From Polytrichum commune (taxonomy: Eukaryota > Streptophyta > Polytrichopsida > Polytrichales > Polytrichaceae): a DNA stretch of 64,000 bases. Each line of letters opens with the position of its first letter. Positions within the stretch are counted from its first letter, which is position 1. Below are positions 11,504 to 24,304 of the stretch, in pieces. The stretch is from the NCBI GenBank assembly GCA_950295325.1, contig OX485807.1, positions 47,958,440 to 48,022,439 on the forward strand, written 5' to 3'. A model generated the notes under the pieces. It did not search any database and was not told where the DNA came from. It saw only the letters and a list, made by a program, of their open reading frames with translations. A program made the translations under genes and the position numbers.

Positions 11504-14500
11504 CTAGAGGTCTTCTGTTGGTACCCCATCCTCGAAAGTATCTCCATCAGTCATTTTCTCACCTCTAGTGCATCGATCTAAATTATCCTTTGCGAAAAGA
11601 ATTTGCCGAGCTGGGATGAGAACATTGTCATCGGACGCATTCCTTTGTCTTGCCCATGATGCCACAACACAATCTAGGGATTGATGTTGTGGTGCATAGT
11701 CCTTGAGCCTCGTCCATCGAAAAGATTTTGCCGTGTCCCATTCCTCATAACGTTCGTCTAAGGTCTTCTTGTTCCTTTGGCCAAGGACCGGTACATAATA
11801 GACAATCTCAATGGAACGAGGATTAGGACTGATATGTGCCAAATTCGGCTCAGAAATCACTCGTCCCATCCACACTGGATTAGGACAATCCTCACTAGGA
11901 CGTAGTAACACATAATGGCCAATCCTGATATGTGCGCCGGGACGGAAGGTCTCAACAGGTCGAGAACTAGCTGGCCCCACGTAAGCATAATCAGTGATGT
12001 TTTCCTCAAGTAGATGCACATTATCCACATGGAGGGTTGGTGCAATGGAGAACCGTGTAGCTGGCCAGAATGGCTCGCTAAGTTCAGATGGAGTTGGGAG
12101 TAAAGGTTGATCCATAGCCGCAAGCACATTCTCCCAATATAAAATTGTTGGTGCAATGGACTCCATATATTGACCCGAACTATCTTGATCTGCCGTATCC
12201 TTCCAATACTTAATAAAACCTTGCACCCCAAGCTTTATGTTCACGGAATCTTTCATCTCCCTTTTTGGAACGGGACGGGGGCACCCTACAAAAATAAACA
12301 TACAATGAGCTCGGAGCAATACCACGGACTAACTGCCCACGGGTGATCACCCGTGGGCCACATACTTCACACCATGTATTTTCTAGTGCACTTCCAAAGC
12401 AATACAAACAAGGGACCCACTAACCTGTTGGGACCATGGTCTTCTTTGTGATAGGGTCCACCTTCCAAAGAGCAATTCCTCCATCAGGCACCCAACTTGG
12501 ATCTGTACAATACACTTTGTACTGCATCAATGGCACTCCTTGAGGATCTACATAAAAACGGAATTGGTGCGCCTTGGAATGCCCAATAAGTCGATCTTGA
12601 CCATACTCATTGTAGTATCCCTTCACCCATTCCTTGAAATCTGCAACCTCGTGGATTAAGGACGGGACAATAGTGGGTTCCCCAGCAGCCATGAACGATG
12701 CCATGAGGTCTGGGAGTGTATGGCAATCCTCAATCTTCAGCCTTTGTCCAAACCTCCCAAACATTGCATCCACATCCTCATGCGTATGTCCAACAATAAG
12801 GAAAGACACCCTGACTTCCCGAAAAATTCCCTTTGCAGTCAGAGCTGACCAAAACAACATGTTGTATTTTGATTTGTTGTCCTTCGCACAATTGTCCATT
12901 TGAACAAGGAGGAGGGGTGGCAAACCTGTAGGAGGAATACTTGCGGGCGGTGGCAAGGGAAGTACTCCTGAACACTTCTCTACACCAACCACCAATGCGT
13001 CGTGTAAAGGATCACCTATGGACGAAATCGGAATGTGTCTACTAGAGCAAACAGGTTGTACCTCAAGTTGACAAAGCAACTTCATCATCGAGGTGATAGT
13101 GAAGTTGGCATCGGATGGGTACATATCAAGGACATAATGCGCATAATTCACATCTGAGTGACCATGTGCAATCATCCCCGCAATGGATATGGGGAATCGC
13201 TCGTATTTGTCAACACGTTTGTTTTTGTGCGCGAAGACGGGAAGAGCCGTTTTCCCATAATCCATTTTGTCATGGATTATACAAAGCACCTCATTGGGAG
13301 CATACTTTGACAAAATCCTATCTTTATAGTAACTGTTTCTATGAGCCTCCTGCAATGTTAGATGACGAAGGCTAGCATTCGAGATGGCCAAGTGACCAGT
13401 TGTGTTCTTTGTGTGTATTCGCAACAAATCCTTGAATGCTGCACAAGTTCCACAACGCGAGAAGTTGTCGCCGGGGCTCTTTATAACATACTGCTTGAAA
13501 TGTTGTCGATGTAGGCGGCTGAAGGTGGACGTGGAGATAGGCGTGTACCCTAGGTCTCCGTCCAAGTTGTTCACTTCCTGCAATAGGTTGCACCACGTTG
13601 TTCCCACAGGGAGCATCTCCGTCCCTATCTTCTCACCAGTTGGAAGAGTCCGAGTCATATGGGGCATGGCGTCCGCCCTACCCTCAACCAATACTCCAAG
13701 GGTGGCTCGTGCTTGCACTGTATTCGCCCGTGGTTTTCTAGTTCCTGTATTTCCATGATCTCGAGATCTAACCCCCATCAAGCTTTCAGCCTTGTTCCTA
13801 TTATATTGTGCCCTTGATATCATATAGATGTTCATCCATGCTCGAGTGCATATTGTTCTCCCTTCCAACTGCACCATTTCACGTCCGTTGTGCTCATGTT
13901 TCTGGATCGATTGGAACACCGACAGGGCTATGAGCTTCCGAGCATTGAATGGCAATGCGAAGTAGTGTTCCCGAATACTCATCAACAAAGGCCTTGGGAA
14001 TACCTGGCAACAATGCTCGGAACAACAATCCACCGCTGATAACATCCGCGCATGCTCCTCAGTGGCTCCCCAAATTTTCTTCCCAGGTGGCCGAGGTGCA
14101 CACATCCTCACAGTGTTGTATTGGCGTTTTCCAAGCAAGCGCCGATGACTTTGAACTTCGCGGGTCGCATTATGATGGACCAACAATATTTCCGCTAATG
14201 TATGTCCTTCAAATTTGGTGAGTGAAAGTGGCCATCGGTGCAGCGTATTCTCCCAATCTTGCGAAATAACATTGTCAGTTGGGTTCAAGATAATAACTCC
14301 AACATCCTCAGCCCCTAGGATGCTATTGTCAACACAATCCAACGGATTTGTGTTGCAAATCAATCCATCACACAAAGCATGGCCCTCATCATCAAAGAGC
14401 ACAACGGCCTTCCCCTTCAAGTCCGTCCTCGACAGTCCAATGTAATGTGGAATCTGAACATCGATATCAAAGTATGTCAACACACATTGACCAGAAGCTC

Positions 14501-15359
14501 ACGGGTGTTCACCCGTGGGGGACAACATTGACATCTCAACAGAATATTTACATTCATATAGGGGTGAGCTCTACACCTCACTTCACACAACTCAAGTGAA
14601 GTATGTGTTACTTATCATATCCCCATTGGGAGAATGACCCTTATTACCAGTTTTCACAAAGCCCAAACACCAAAACTATCACCCCTAACACTTACTTGTG
14701 TACAATTATTACTATGCATGTAGATGTCACATCTGCTGGCCCAAGTGCTAGCGAAATAGTTGCCATTCAGGATAGTGTCAACATTCTAGTTTAACGAATA
14801 TCATCGTCATCATTTATCATAATGCATCACGAAACTCCCAACTCGTAATAATATGTACCAATTACCCATTGACAACATATTTCACATACTCAGCAGGAAA
14901 TTTACAAATAAGCATAATTGCATATACAACTATTGAGTATGTCACACACATGATACATGCCTATCTTATAACCACACATATGTAGGGAGAACTAAAATAC
15001 AAATCATGAACTGCCACGGGTGAACACCCGTGGGGGCTTCCATGCTGGTGCCGGATTCTCCCACGGGTGTTCACCCGTGGGAGGCTACCATGCTGACATC
15101 TACTACTAGAAAGTTTGTCACACACATGAGCATATGGATAACTTCTATTCTGACATATGCTAGGATAACCGAAATAAAAACCATAAGCTCCCACGGGTGA
15201 ACACCCGTGGGGGCCCCAAACCCGGTACCAGAGTCTCCCACGGGTGAACACCCGTGGGGGCCCCAAACCGGGTGCCAGAGTCTCCCACGGGTGAACACCC
15301 GTGGCAGACTAGCCGTACAGGAGGGGTACGGCCAGAGTGTTGTCACGGGTGCACCCGTG
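11218..15359. repeat. Palindrome cluster 1 (nine copies)
   Basis: The palindrome has arms CCCACGGGTG and CACCCGTGGG around AA, TT or AT. Copies lie at 11218, 12335 (centre AT, 24-bp perfect palindrome), 14500 (TT), 15014 (AA), 15060 (TT), 15190, 15237 and 15284 (all AA) and 15344 (centre shortened). The three at 15190-15304 are spaced exactly 47 bp with similar spacers GGCCCCAAACCGGGT. The 12335 copy lies in the transposase intron; the copies from 14500 upward lie on its 5' side. Confidence 0.95.
11504..14483 (-). CDS. DDE/DUF7869-like transposase, two exons, 5' end uncertain
   Basis: This is the likely transposase of the giant element. Exon 1 (about 14483-12425) gives some 686 residues with the layout of DUF7869-type eukaryotic transposon proteins. 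There is an ICTRAWMNIYMISRAQ segment and RDHGNTG near residue 243. CGTCAAFK follows near 343, then acidic residues in IIHDKMDYGK (about 403), LVQMDNCAKDNKS (about 528) and GHTHEDVDAMF (about 564). These fit an RNase H-fold DDE/D triad. Exon 1 ends CCAACAG|GTTAGT; exon 2 begins after TTTGTAG at 12285 and continues in frame to a TAG/TAA-type stop at 11504. Exon 2 contains HIRIGHYVLLRPSE...VWMGRVISE, which resembles a small BAH/Tudor-like reader module. The frame opens with GTG at 14483, so one or more upstream exons are likely. No internal stop is seen, so the gene may be intact. Family assignment rests on motif memory. Confidence 0.78.
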
Positions 15360-15870
15360 GGAAAGTGGATGCACATTGGGGTTATAAAACCAACCTCTTC
15401 ACTCATGTGAGGCACGCTCTCCATGGTTGCTCCTCAAGGGTGAAGGGGGGTGGACTCAAATGAGGAGAAAGAAATGACCCTCCAAATGGTGGCCTTTATA
15501 TAGGTCGTGAGCATGGCCATCAACTTCTCATGAGGAAGTACAAGGCATTCCCTCCAAATTCGTAAGTACATAGACGTCATTCCCTCCAATTCCTATCGCT
15601 ATTAGCTAATCACGTTCTAACCTTCCTCATATTGAATAATGATGACCTTCGGTAGTGGGGTTCTACATCGTATGTACATGGAGTGAAAATTTGTTACAAG
15701 GCGAAGGAGAGTCTTTGCGGTACCAATGATCATTGGATAACCTTTGCATACACCTCATACCACTACCAAGCATACTCATGCCAAAATTACATAAGGACAT
15801 GTGCACACATAACAGGTCCACCACTTATGATGGGCACCCTTGCAAAATGAATAGTATGAAGGTTAGGTAT
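14484..15870. other. 5' region of the transposase gene, palindrome-rich
   Basis: No confident coding exon is visible, but the transposase needs an upstream start. A minus-strand ATG near 15424 (MESVPHMSEEVG...) opens a frame that is largely palindrome-encoded and is only a weak first-exon candidate. Six palindromes lie between 15014 and 15359. Confidence 0.4.
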
Positions 15871-16150
15871 TGTTTCATCCGCAAGAGTTAACAACGACAT
15901 GGGATTCTCTCACCAGAGTTATAGTTCCTTTATATTTTATAATTGTGAATAGGATGCCTATTTTGTGGGCAAGGTGCAAGGATAACCCGGTCAAAGCTAC
16001 TATTATCTTTCATGATTGCAGTCTAATTTGGGAATATGATTGCACCCAAATTCAAGGTTTGAAGCTCAACACTAGCCTGTCCTTTTAGAGCAACTAGCAT
16101 TGTGGCCCATTGTGTTGCAACTTCGGAATAGTTTCATATACTTCTCTCGA

Positions 16151-16487
16151 GGGGGGGTAGTCATTGGTTGGAGTAGCAATATACGTGCGAACAAATGATA
16201 GGGTATTTTAAAAACATGGGGGCTAAAAATTATAAATGGAGTTAAGAGTAATATAGGGTATCAACCAGTATGCTCGACAGCTTTAAAGTCCTATAGGGTA
16301 TGGAATAATAGGTAATTTGGAATTATAAGTAATGCAAGCCATTTTTCTATTAACCCAAAGTAGAAATTTACATAATGATAGCATCATTGTGAGAAAAATA
16401 AGAGAATTGAAAGTAACACCCCCCCTATAAAATAATGGTTGTTCGCACCTATATCCTTAACTTTTTAACACACTGCCCCCCCCCCCC
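16151..16487. mobile_element. MITE-like element with G/C homopolymer ends, copy 2 (inverted)
   Basis: This is the inverted near-full copy of the unit at 5644-5980. It starts with 7 G and ends with 12 C, and carries the same GTGCGAACAA, TATAGGGTATGGAATAATAGG and GCAAGCCATTTTTCTATT words. It is nested inside the giant element. Because another copy lies outside, its insertion is an independent event. Confidence 0.8.
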
Positions 16488-18231
16488 AAGATACTTATAC
16501 TTTCCTAGCCTTGTCAACTTGCCTCGCTCCACCCCATTGTCCAATGTTGTATTTCATGAGCAAATGTTTTGTTGTATCCCCATGATCATTCTTCTTAACC
16601 GACTTGACATGTGGCACACCTCAATTTCATGATAGTGGACATTTATCTTTATCAACTTTGTGAATCTTCCATATCAAGTTCACACTTTATGGTTTTTTTA
16701 TTTCTCAAATTCTCGCCGCCTCATTTCGCATTCTTTGCCTTCTCATTGTTTTGTATTTACTTGGAAGCCTCTAGCCTTGATGTCAAATTTTCTTTGGTCT
16801 TCATTACACTACCTTGGAGTTAGAAGCAAGCAATGTCATTTTTCCTTTGGTCTTTGATTATTGTACATCAAAGCAAACAACTCATACCCAACATAGTTGG
16901 AGTGCGTAATCTCATGGGTTTGAGAGTGTACGTAGTGTAGTTGGGGGTTTGATTATGGGAAGAGTGTTGGTAGCGTGAGCAAAGCGCATAACGTTTTTGG
17001 AGTGTAGTGTATAGTTGTGCGGAATAGGGAGCAATTTGTTTACTAGGATAATCCTATACATGATGTAATGTTCTTTGTGAAATAGAGTTATGCATTTCCT
17101 AAAATTGATTTTGTGAAGTTTTGAATATGGGTACCAAATCATGAAATTGTTCACAACATGTACTGAAATTGGTTGTTTAAATAATGAACTTGGTTCATAT
17201 TTCCAATGAAATTGGAAGAACCTATCGCTAAATTGCTTTGTTAAATCATGAATTTGAGTTTGCACTTTTGTGGATTCATCTTACCAAAGGAGTATGTGTC
17301 ACTTTCCTTTATAAACCTCTTGGTTTTGTTCACGACTTTGAAACATTAAACATCAAAACCCTAAGGTCACAATCATGTACTTAAGTTATCGAAGATGACC
17401 ATTGAGAATTATTACATCAAAACATAAAACCTTGAATTTATAATTATGAAGTTAAGTGGACCACCTTTCCCAAACAATCTCAACCTTAACCTCAAACTCA
17501 ACCTAAACCCCGATGGTTCACAGCAGTTTTTTCAAGTTAAGTTATCCAAGATGATTGTTGAACACTCTTCCCAAACAACCTCAACCTCATCATCAACGGT
17601 TCACAATGGCTTGTGGTGGTTTTATCAAGTTAAGTTATCCAAGATGCCCATTTAATAACTTTCTCATGTGACCTCAAATTTAGCACCAATGATTCGTGAC
17701 CATGCCCAGCCTTGTCAACTTGCCACAACCTTGCCTCGCCCACCCCCATTAATAGTATGATATAGGATGTGATGACTCAATACCTACCTAGACTCCTACT
17801 ATGGCATTATACACAATTTGACAATTCGACCCTTCTCCCAATAGCTCAAGCCTAGGGTTAATCCATCTTTGACTTGAAAGCGCCACATGTTACAAAATGA
17901 ATTTGCATGTATTGACTGAAACATGCAAAATGCCACCAAAGAGAGAGAGAGAGGGAGAGAGAGTCCATTTTCATGGCACCTCTTTGATTTGCACAACCCA
18001 TTTTTCATCTTTTAGCATTACTTGTCATTCTTATCAATCATGATGTTGGACATGTAGCAACATACCATAGAGTTCCTTTGCCACAAATATGTGTGTGTGT
18101 GTCTATATGTATGTATGTATGTATATATATATATATATATATATGTGGCCAACTCGGGCGTCAATGCCCTATTTACACTGGGGAAATCATCAAATTTATA
18201 GCACTACGCTAGAGATGTTGATCCATTTATA
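16488..18231. other. AT-rich interior of the giant element
   Basis: There is no supported gene. Contents are a short direct duplication around 17520-17650 (CAAGTTAAGTTATCCAAGATG twice), a GA-rich tract at 17940-17963 and a GT/GTAT/TA microsatellite at about 18089-18145. Confidence 0.4.
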
Positions 18232-18496
18232 AACCGGTTTAGGGTTTAGGGTTTAGGGTTTAAGGTTATTTATTTCCTTAGCATTTTCAGCTCTGGGTTA
18301 GTAGGATAGGGCCTTGCATTACTTATATTTCCAAGTTACCTATTATTTCAAACCCTATAGTACTTTAAAGATGTCCAACGCCATTTTTGACACCCTATAT
18401 TATTCTAAATCATTTTGTTCATTTTACGTCCCCATATACCCTCTCAAATTTTCGCACGTATATTTCTACTCCAATACATCACAACCCCCCCCCCCG
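18232..18496. mobile_element. Half copy of the homopolymer-ended element fused to telomere-type repeats
   Basis: It starts with four units of the plant telomere repeat (GGTTTAGGGTTTAGGG, 18237-18266), then TTATTTATTTCCTTAGC. It continues with the right half of the element (GCCTTGCATTACTTAT, CCCTATAGTACTTTAAAGATG, CGCACGTATATTTCTACTCC) to a C run at 18485-18496. Confidence 0.7.
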
Positions 18497-21400
18497 GTAT
18501 GTGTCCACTACATTTCTAGCTGCACTTCCTAGGTTTTACGCTATATACTTATGGGCCCACCACTTATGCCCTTTGGATGACCGTTTTGAGATCCCATGTC
18601 GAAATGATGGCTTAAGGCTGACCGATCGACAAGGCTGTAGAAAAACGCGACTCCAATCATTTGACATGTCCTTGGATAATGCACATGTTTGGGTAGACTT
18701 AGTTTGGACACCACGTGTGTGATTGGAACTCCCAATGCAGCTAGAGGACATATACTCCTTAACCTAAACCTTATGCCACAACACATACATTGAAACAACA
18801 ATACAAAACAAACACATACAACCCCTTAATAGATGCAATGAGATACAATGGCTGCAATGTCAACCCCCTCTTCCCAAACTTGGATGCCCCAAATAGATAG
18901 TTGCACCCAACATAGCCCGGCTTCCAAAAGGAAGGCAATAAACCCTATAATGAGCCCCCCCCCCCCCCACCACCCCCAAACTCATGTACATTATAGAGCA
19001 AACATACTCAAATTTTCCTAATAAAAATTTCTTCCCCTTTTCAGGATGTGCTCTTCCATATGTGGAGAAAAACCTCACATTCAAGAGTACCTCTCATCGA
19101 TCCGACAGAAAATATAAAACTAAACCCCCTTGGTTTAGACTAATTCCGTAACTTTGAAGCTAATTACGGTGTCAAACCAATTGAATTTTTAAATAAAATG
19201 TTTTTGGATGAATGTTGGGTGTGCTTGTATGTGAGCATGTTTTCTTGTCTTTGCCCTCGGATTGATAGGCTTTGCCTACGCATGGGGAATTTGTGATAGC
19301 ATTTACATCCTCAAGGGCTTGGGCTTCTAATGTGAGGCCCTATATACATATCAATGTTTTTTTGGCCAACGAAATGGGATTATCGCATACGAGCATATTA
19401 CTCTCATTCATCCAACAATGAAACTTTAAACTAGTATGTAGTAAGGAGGTTATTTTTCAAAGTTTATTGGAAACCCTATTTAGTTGAATTGACCCCAAAT
19501 TAGTCTAGCCCAAGTTAGGGCACACTTTCATGTACCAATCGTTTTGGTGAAACAAAATAGAGTTCTCTGACGTTGGTGAAGGTTTTGCCGGTATCTTCAA
19601 GCATCTTTTGGACTGAGCACTCCCATGTGGAGTGGCAATGGTGGTTGGGGGGGGGGGGGGGTAGCAGATTCGGCTCGTTGCCCAAAACACAAGTTGAAAC
19701 GTGGCCATCCTTGTACTGACGCACTTTAGTTGTTGATTGACTAGACTGATTGATTTTTAATCATGGGATGCTAGAAAAATGAAAAACAAAATCTCCATAA
19801 ATTAAGAAAACTTTGGGCAAGGTTTGAATAGTAAGAACATGGCATCATGAACTCTCAATGTAAATACAACAAATTATGGTTCACACTAACAATGTATATA
19901 AAAACCAAGGTTTCTCCGCTCAAATGAAAATCAATTTCCATGTGCTAGAATACCAACCTAGTCAAGTTTCCCTCCTCAAACTACAACTATCAATGAGCCC
20001 CACATACCTTATTAGTTTGGGCATGTGCCATCCTGACCCATTACACCAGTCCGTATGAATCATTTTGGGTTCATATCTTGCATGAACCCAACCACATACA
20101 TTAACCCTTGCAAACCATATGCCCATGCCCCTGTAAAACCTTCATGTGCATGTACGCACATAGCCCCACTCATAAGCCCCCGTGACCCGCTTTGGGAAAA
20201 AAATAAAAAAATGAATTTATTATCTTTGTTAACTAATTGTTAACTAATTGTCTTTTTTAATTAATTGCTAAAATAAAAAATGAATTTATTTAGTTATGTA
20301 GCATGTGAGCTCTCAAAACAACAGTCAGTACTCAATGCAATAAACTCTAATTGTTGCACCATAGGTAGGTATCATGGAATGATTCAATACAACATCTACT
20401 AAGGGGAGGGAGACCAAGGGAGGGGAAGTCGAAAGCATTGGTAACAATAGGACTAGAGATTTCTATTTAGAGATTATTAAACTACTCTTTAAAATCGGGG
20501 TCAAATACCTTTGAGTAACCTTTAAGTAACCTTTCCATAATGTCATGCTCCAATCCATGGGTATGACTTGTGGACTTGCCATAAAGTATTTTTGAAATCA
20601 CCTTTAAGGAGAATATAAAAGCTCAATTTTGGACCGTGTAGCCATAGATGTTGCATCCATGTGGGATTTGTTGTTGCTCAAATTTAGTACTTTGGTACTT
20701 AGGTTGTCAATCCATGTGCACTATCGACCCTACAATGACCGAAAATATTTTGAGAGTGTGCGATTGACTATGTTAGGTTATAATAAGGCTCTATGTGATA
20801 GCATGGTTATACTTACATGAGTACCCTTAGATGTGCACTTTGGGAAGGACATTCGAGGCCGTAAATATGAAAGTCAACAAATACCTTAACCGTACAAGCC
20901 CACTTGAAATGGCCGGGGATTCGTGGCACTCAAGTAAAGTCATCCGGTAACAAAAATCGGATGAGTCCATCAAGAAGCTCGGATGGAGCTTACTTTAGTG
21001 AAATACCTCCGAGTTGGCATGTAAGACCTACTTTCTCCCTCATAGTTATTTTATAAATATTAATTTGTTGGCAAGGGGCAATGATGTGGCCTTGGATGCT
21101 CTAAGCCTATTTTCCAACCTCCCATGAGATGTTTCCAAGGCCATGATGTGGCTTTGAATTTCACATGGTTATTTTGATAAATATTGTAAGATATCAATGT
21201 GTGCAATATATAATTATGAAGTGTTGTCATAGACATCTTTTTGTTCATAATTCATTTATTTTGCACATGTGTGATTGTTCAAACATTTGTAATATGGCAC
21301 AATAATATATATCACCTTATGATAAATTGGTGAACTAAAAAACTCAATTCAATATTAGTATTAGTATTGTTATTATTAGTATTTGCATAATAGTATTAGT

Positions 21401-21800
21401 ATTAGTATTAGTATCATATAATTATATTTATTTAAAAGTAACGGTTATACACTATGTGATTTGAAAGATAATACAATATGTGATGAGGATAAATTATTAA
21501 ATAATTCAGATAGGCTATAGTCAGAAACTTATGATTTTCTCAATAATATATACCCCATCTATAACATTGTCCCACGAGTCTAATTCCAAATAACATATCA
21601 TTTATTTATACCTTATTCTCTTATAAACACTTGCACTAATCTATCATTAGAATGACAAATATAAGTTATTTATGGTAAGTCAAGCGGATTTTAGTGCACT
21701 CAATATGGGATTTGTAGTCAAGCGGCCTTCAAGAATGCAATTTTTGGTCGGGTTTAGAAATTTTCTCTACAAGATTGCCCCAACCCAGATTAGATACCTC
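18497..21800. other. AT-rich interior, nothing coding recognised
   Basis: It holds isolated homopolymers (C run about 18955-18968, G run about 19646-19661) and an ATTAGT-type simple repeat at about 21353-21415. No open frame shows family resemblance. Confidence 0.4.
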
Positions 21801-22060
21801 CAAAAGTTCGTGAGGGGGTATTTAACGTCCGCCCATGTTAAAGCAAATATAATATGGGGTGTCAAAAATGACACTGGGCATCATTAAAGTACTATAGGGT
21901 ATGGAACAAATCGATTATTTGGATTTGTAATTAATGCAAGGCCCTTTTCTACTAACCCGACTAAGAAAACTACATAATCATAGCATGTGAAGAAAAAAAT
22001 TGAAAGTAATAACCCCATATAAAATAGTGGTTGTTTGCACATGGATGCGCGATAAAAGAG
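21801..22060. mobile_element. Partial homopolymer-type element, inverted
   Basis: It shares GTACTATAGGGTATGGAA, GTAATTAATGCAAGGC, TTTCTACTAACCC and CCCCATATAAAATAGTGG with the copy at 16151. The end homopolymer is lost or shortened to GGGGG near 21809. Confidence 0.6.
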
Positions 22061-22156
22061 AATTAGTTGTTACTAGACTCCTAATTGAATATGAGTAGGA
22101 CACAAATAGATGGTGAGCAACTAGTAAGGTCCAACACTAAGTGGACTACCACACTA

Positions 22157-22345
22157 ATGGGTTTAGGGTTTAGGGTTTAGGGTTATTTATTTCATTAGCA
22201 TTTTCAACCTTGGGTTAATAGAAAAAGCCTTGCATTTCATATAATTCCAAATTACATATTCTTCCATACCCTATAGTACTTTAAAGATGTCCATTGCCAT
22301 TTTTGAAACCTTATATTATTCTAAGTCCTGTTGTTCATTTTTAGT
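22157..22345. mobile_element. Second telomere-repeat-fused half element
   Basis: Three to four TTTAGGG units (22159-22185) are followed by TTATTTATTTCATTAGC and the same right-half words as the 18232 copy. It breaks off before the C run. The same junction in both copies shows that the telomeric block is part of this subfamily. Confidence 0.65.
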
Positions 22346-23772
22346 GTGGCCCACTGTAATATTATTGTACTTTCGTTGCCTTACATTGGATTTTCATCCA
22401 AATATACAGATGAAAAACCCACAGTAATGGAAACCCCTATTTTGAAGGGTATGCTATGTTATATTGCAGATTAACAACAACACCGTAAGTGTCGTCACAT
22501 GACACTGGGTGTTTGAGTGCACTTATTAAAATCTTGACATGACATGCCATTAGTATGCTTAAGGATGTATTCCTCTTAAATATTAAAATGAAACACATGA
22601 CACTTGCCAATAGTGAGCTTAAGCATCTTACCCTTGGGAATGTAGTGGGAATTAACAAAACCGTTTAATATGAACATGTACGTTATCACTATATCACAGT
22701 AGACAATATAGCAATCATCCATGACAATGTTGCATCACAAGTTGCTAACATGAGAAGGTCAATGGATGAACTCATCCATCATCATGACATGGCTCTAAGT
22801 TATACCTCATGTAGCGTTCACATATGAAGAGATAGTCTGGCATACAATGGGGTATGGGTTGGCATGTGAACTATGTTGAGGATCTGTGATCATATGTTTA
22901 CTAATTTCCAATCTCAATATGATATCCTTGTCCAATAATTCTTAAGTGAGTCAGTGCCTTTAGAATTCAAGTTGATGTTCCCTAAGCTTGGGGGGGGGGG
23001 CATTCCCTTGTATATTTTGCATACACCTGCGATAATGACCTATTAAAATGGGGGCTATTTACCTATGAGAAAGGATTATAAAGGATGCTAATTTTTGAAA
23101 TAATGGTAAATTGTTGTGATTATTTGCACCCTATTGGTAATTATAAATTCTTGGATGGTTGATTTTATGGTACCCTATATTACTTATATGCAATTTTTCC
23201 CCCCTGATTGCCCCCATTCCTTAAAGTGTATGATACAGTAGAATTCTCGTTAGAAGCACGTGTACAAAGTAAGAGAAACAAACATTTACTAGGGTTTAGG
23301 GTTCAGGGTCACACTGAAGTCCGGGCAAAGCAAAACACTAAACAATAACAACAAAAGATTGCAATTACATGTCATTAAGCAACACGAGCCAACGAATGAA
23401 AGTTGTGTTGGATAACATAGTTAGAAACCTTGAGGTCTTAGGGAACAGGCCAGCCACATGTGTCTCAAAGTCACATTTACAAGGTTTGCAGAAGCCCTAC
23501 AATTGATGCCTTGATCTTCCAATCCTACACATTGGTAGAAAATCCCACGCCATGCAAGCAAAATCCACCTAAACTAGCTAGGCTACCATTTACACATGTG
23601 GGAGATATGAGGGTAATCGAACTGAAATGGCTACTACAGATTTCAAGGTATACTAATGATCATTCAACCCTTTCTCCAAATTATATCTCCACATGTGTGA
23701 GATAGTACAAATTTAACAGGTTTTATTTTTTATTTGAAATGAACTCATTCAATGAGTTTGCATCTACCTCAT
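22346..23772. other. AT-rich interior with another G/C-run unit
   Basis: A G run at 22990-23000 and C-rich words near 23198-23216 enclose sequence with CCCTATATTACTTATATGC, a distant relative of the homopolymer-ended family. One degenerate telomere-type block lies at 23291-23308. There is no gene. Confidence 0.4.
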
Positions 23773-24069
23773 CTAAGGTGTAGATTTTGCTAGTTGATTC
23801 ATTGTTACTAGAGACACTGTTGAGAGAATAGCATCCACATCAACCCACACACAATCACTCTCAACATACTTATATTTGTTGAGACCCAGCTGTTTTTTTA
23901 ACCAATGGAGGTAAGCCATAGTAGTTGGGAAGAGCGTCTCTCTATTTCCGTTCTGGACTGCACGTTTCATCAAGTCAATGGGTTGCCAACAATTGCCCCA
24001 CTTAGTACCAACCTTCACCCTTATCTTTTGAACCCTTCCTATATAGAACATGCCATATTTTGGTGGCAA
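23773..24069 (-). pseudogene. Remnant of a transposase C-terminal module (GRV motif)
   Basis: This is a 98-codon open frame with a coding look: FYIGRVQKIRVKVGTKWG, QPIDLMKRAVQNG, LHWLKKQLG, VWVDVDAIL. The IGRV core, its distance from later Trp/Asp residues and the minus orientation resemble the VWMGRV region of exon 2 of the transposase at 11.5 kb. It may be the tail of another, otherwise lost transposase. Homology by eye is weak. Confidence 0.4.
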
Positions 24070-24304
24070 AGTATTTAATTTTTGAAACTATCGCTTTTTG
24101 TCCATGCTATTTTATATGTACCACTTAGGTAATTTAATCATGTTTTGTCAAATGCTATATTACATATAATCATGTTTCACAATCCCAAAGCACCCTATAC
24201 TACATCTAATAATTTTACAAATTTTACGCCAAATTTTTATACAAGACCCTATATTTTATCGCACGTAGTTCCTACGTTTTTCGCCAGTGCCCCCCCCCCC
24301 CCCC
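24070..24304. mobile_element. Diverged homopolymer-type element, right half
   Basis: CACCCTATACTACA, ACCCTATATTTTATCGCACGTAG and a terminal run of 14 C (24291-24304) match the order of words in the copies at 5644 and 18232, with much substitution. Confidence 0.5.

Noticed and set aside
15190-15304. CRISPR-like array: palindromic repeats at 47-bp spacing with about 25-bp spacers
   Set aside because: Plant nuclear DNA, spacers nearly identical to each other, no cas genes, and the same repeat is scattered singly elsewhere. It is a tandem duplication of a palindrome unit.
15071-15424. 117-codon minus-strand frame as first transposase exon
   Set aside because: Mostly palindrome-encoded, and no splice pair puts it in frame with 14483 convincingly. 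Kept only as a weak candidate in the region note.
18237-18266. Chromosome end or telomere fusion point
   Set aside because: Only about four units, repeated with the same downstream sequence at 22159, so it belongs to a transposable element.
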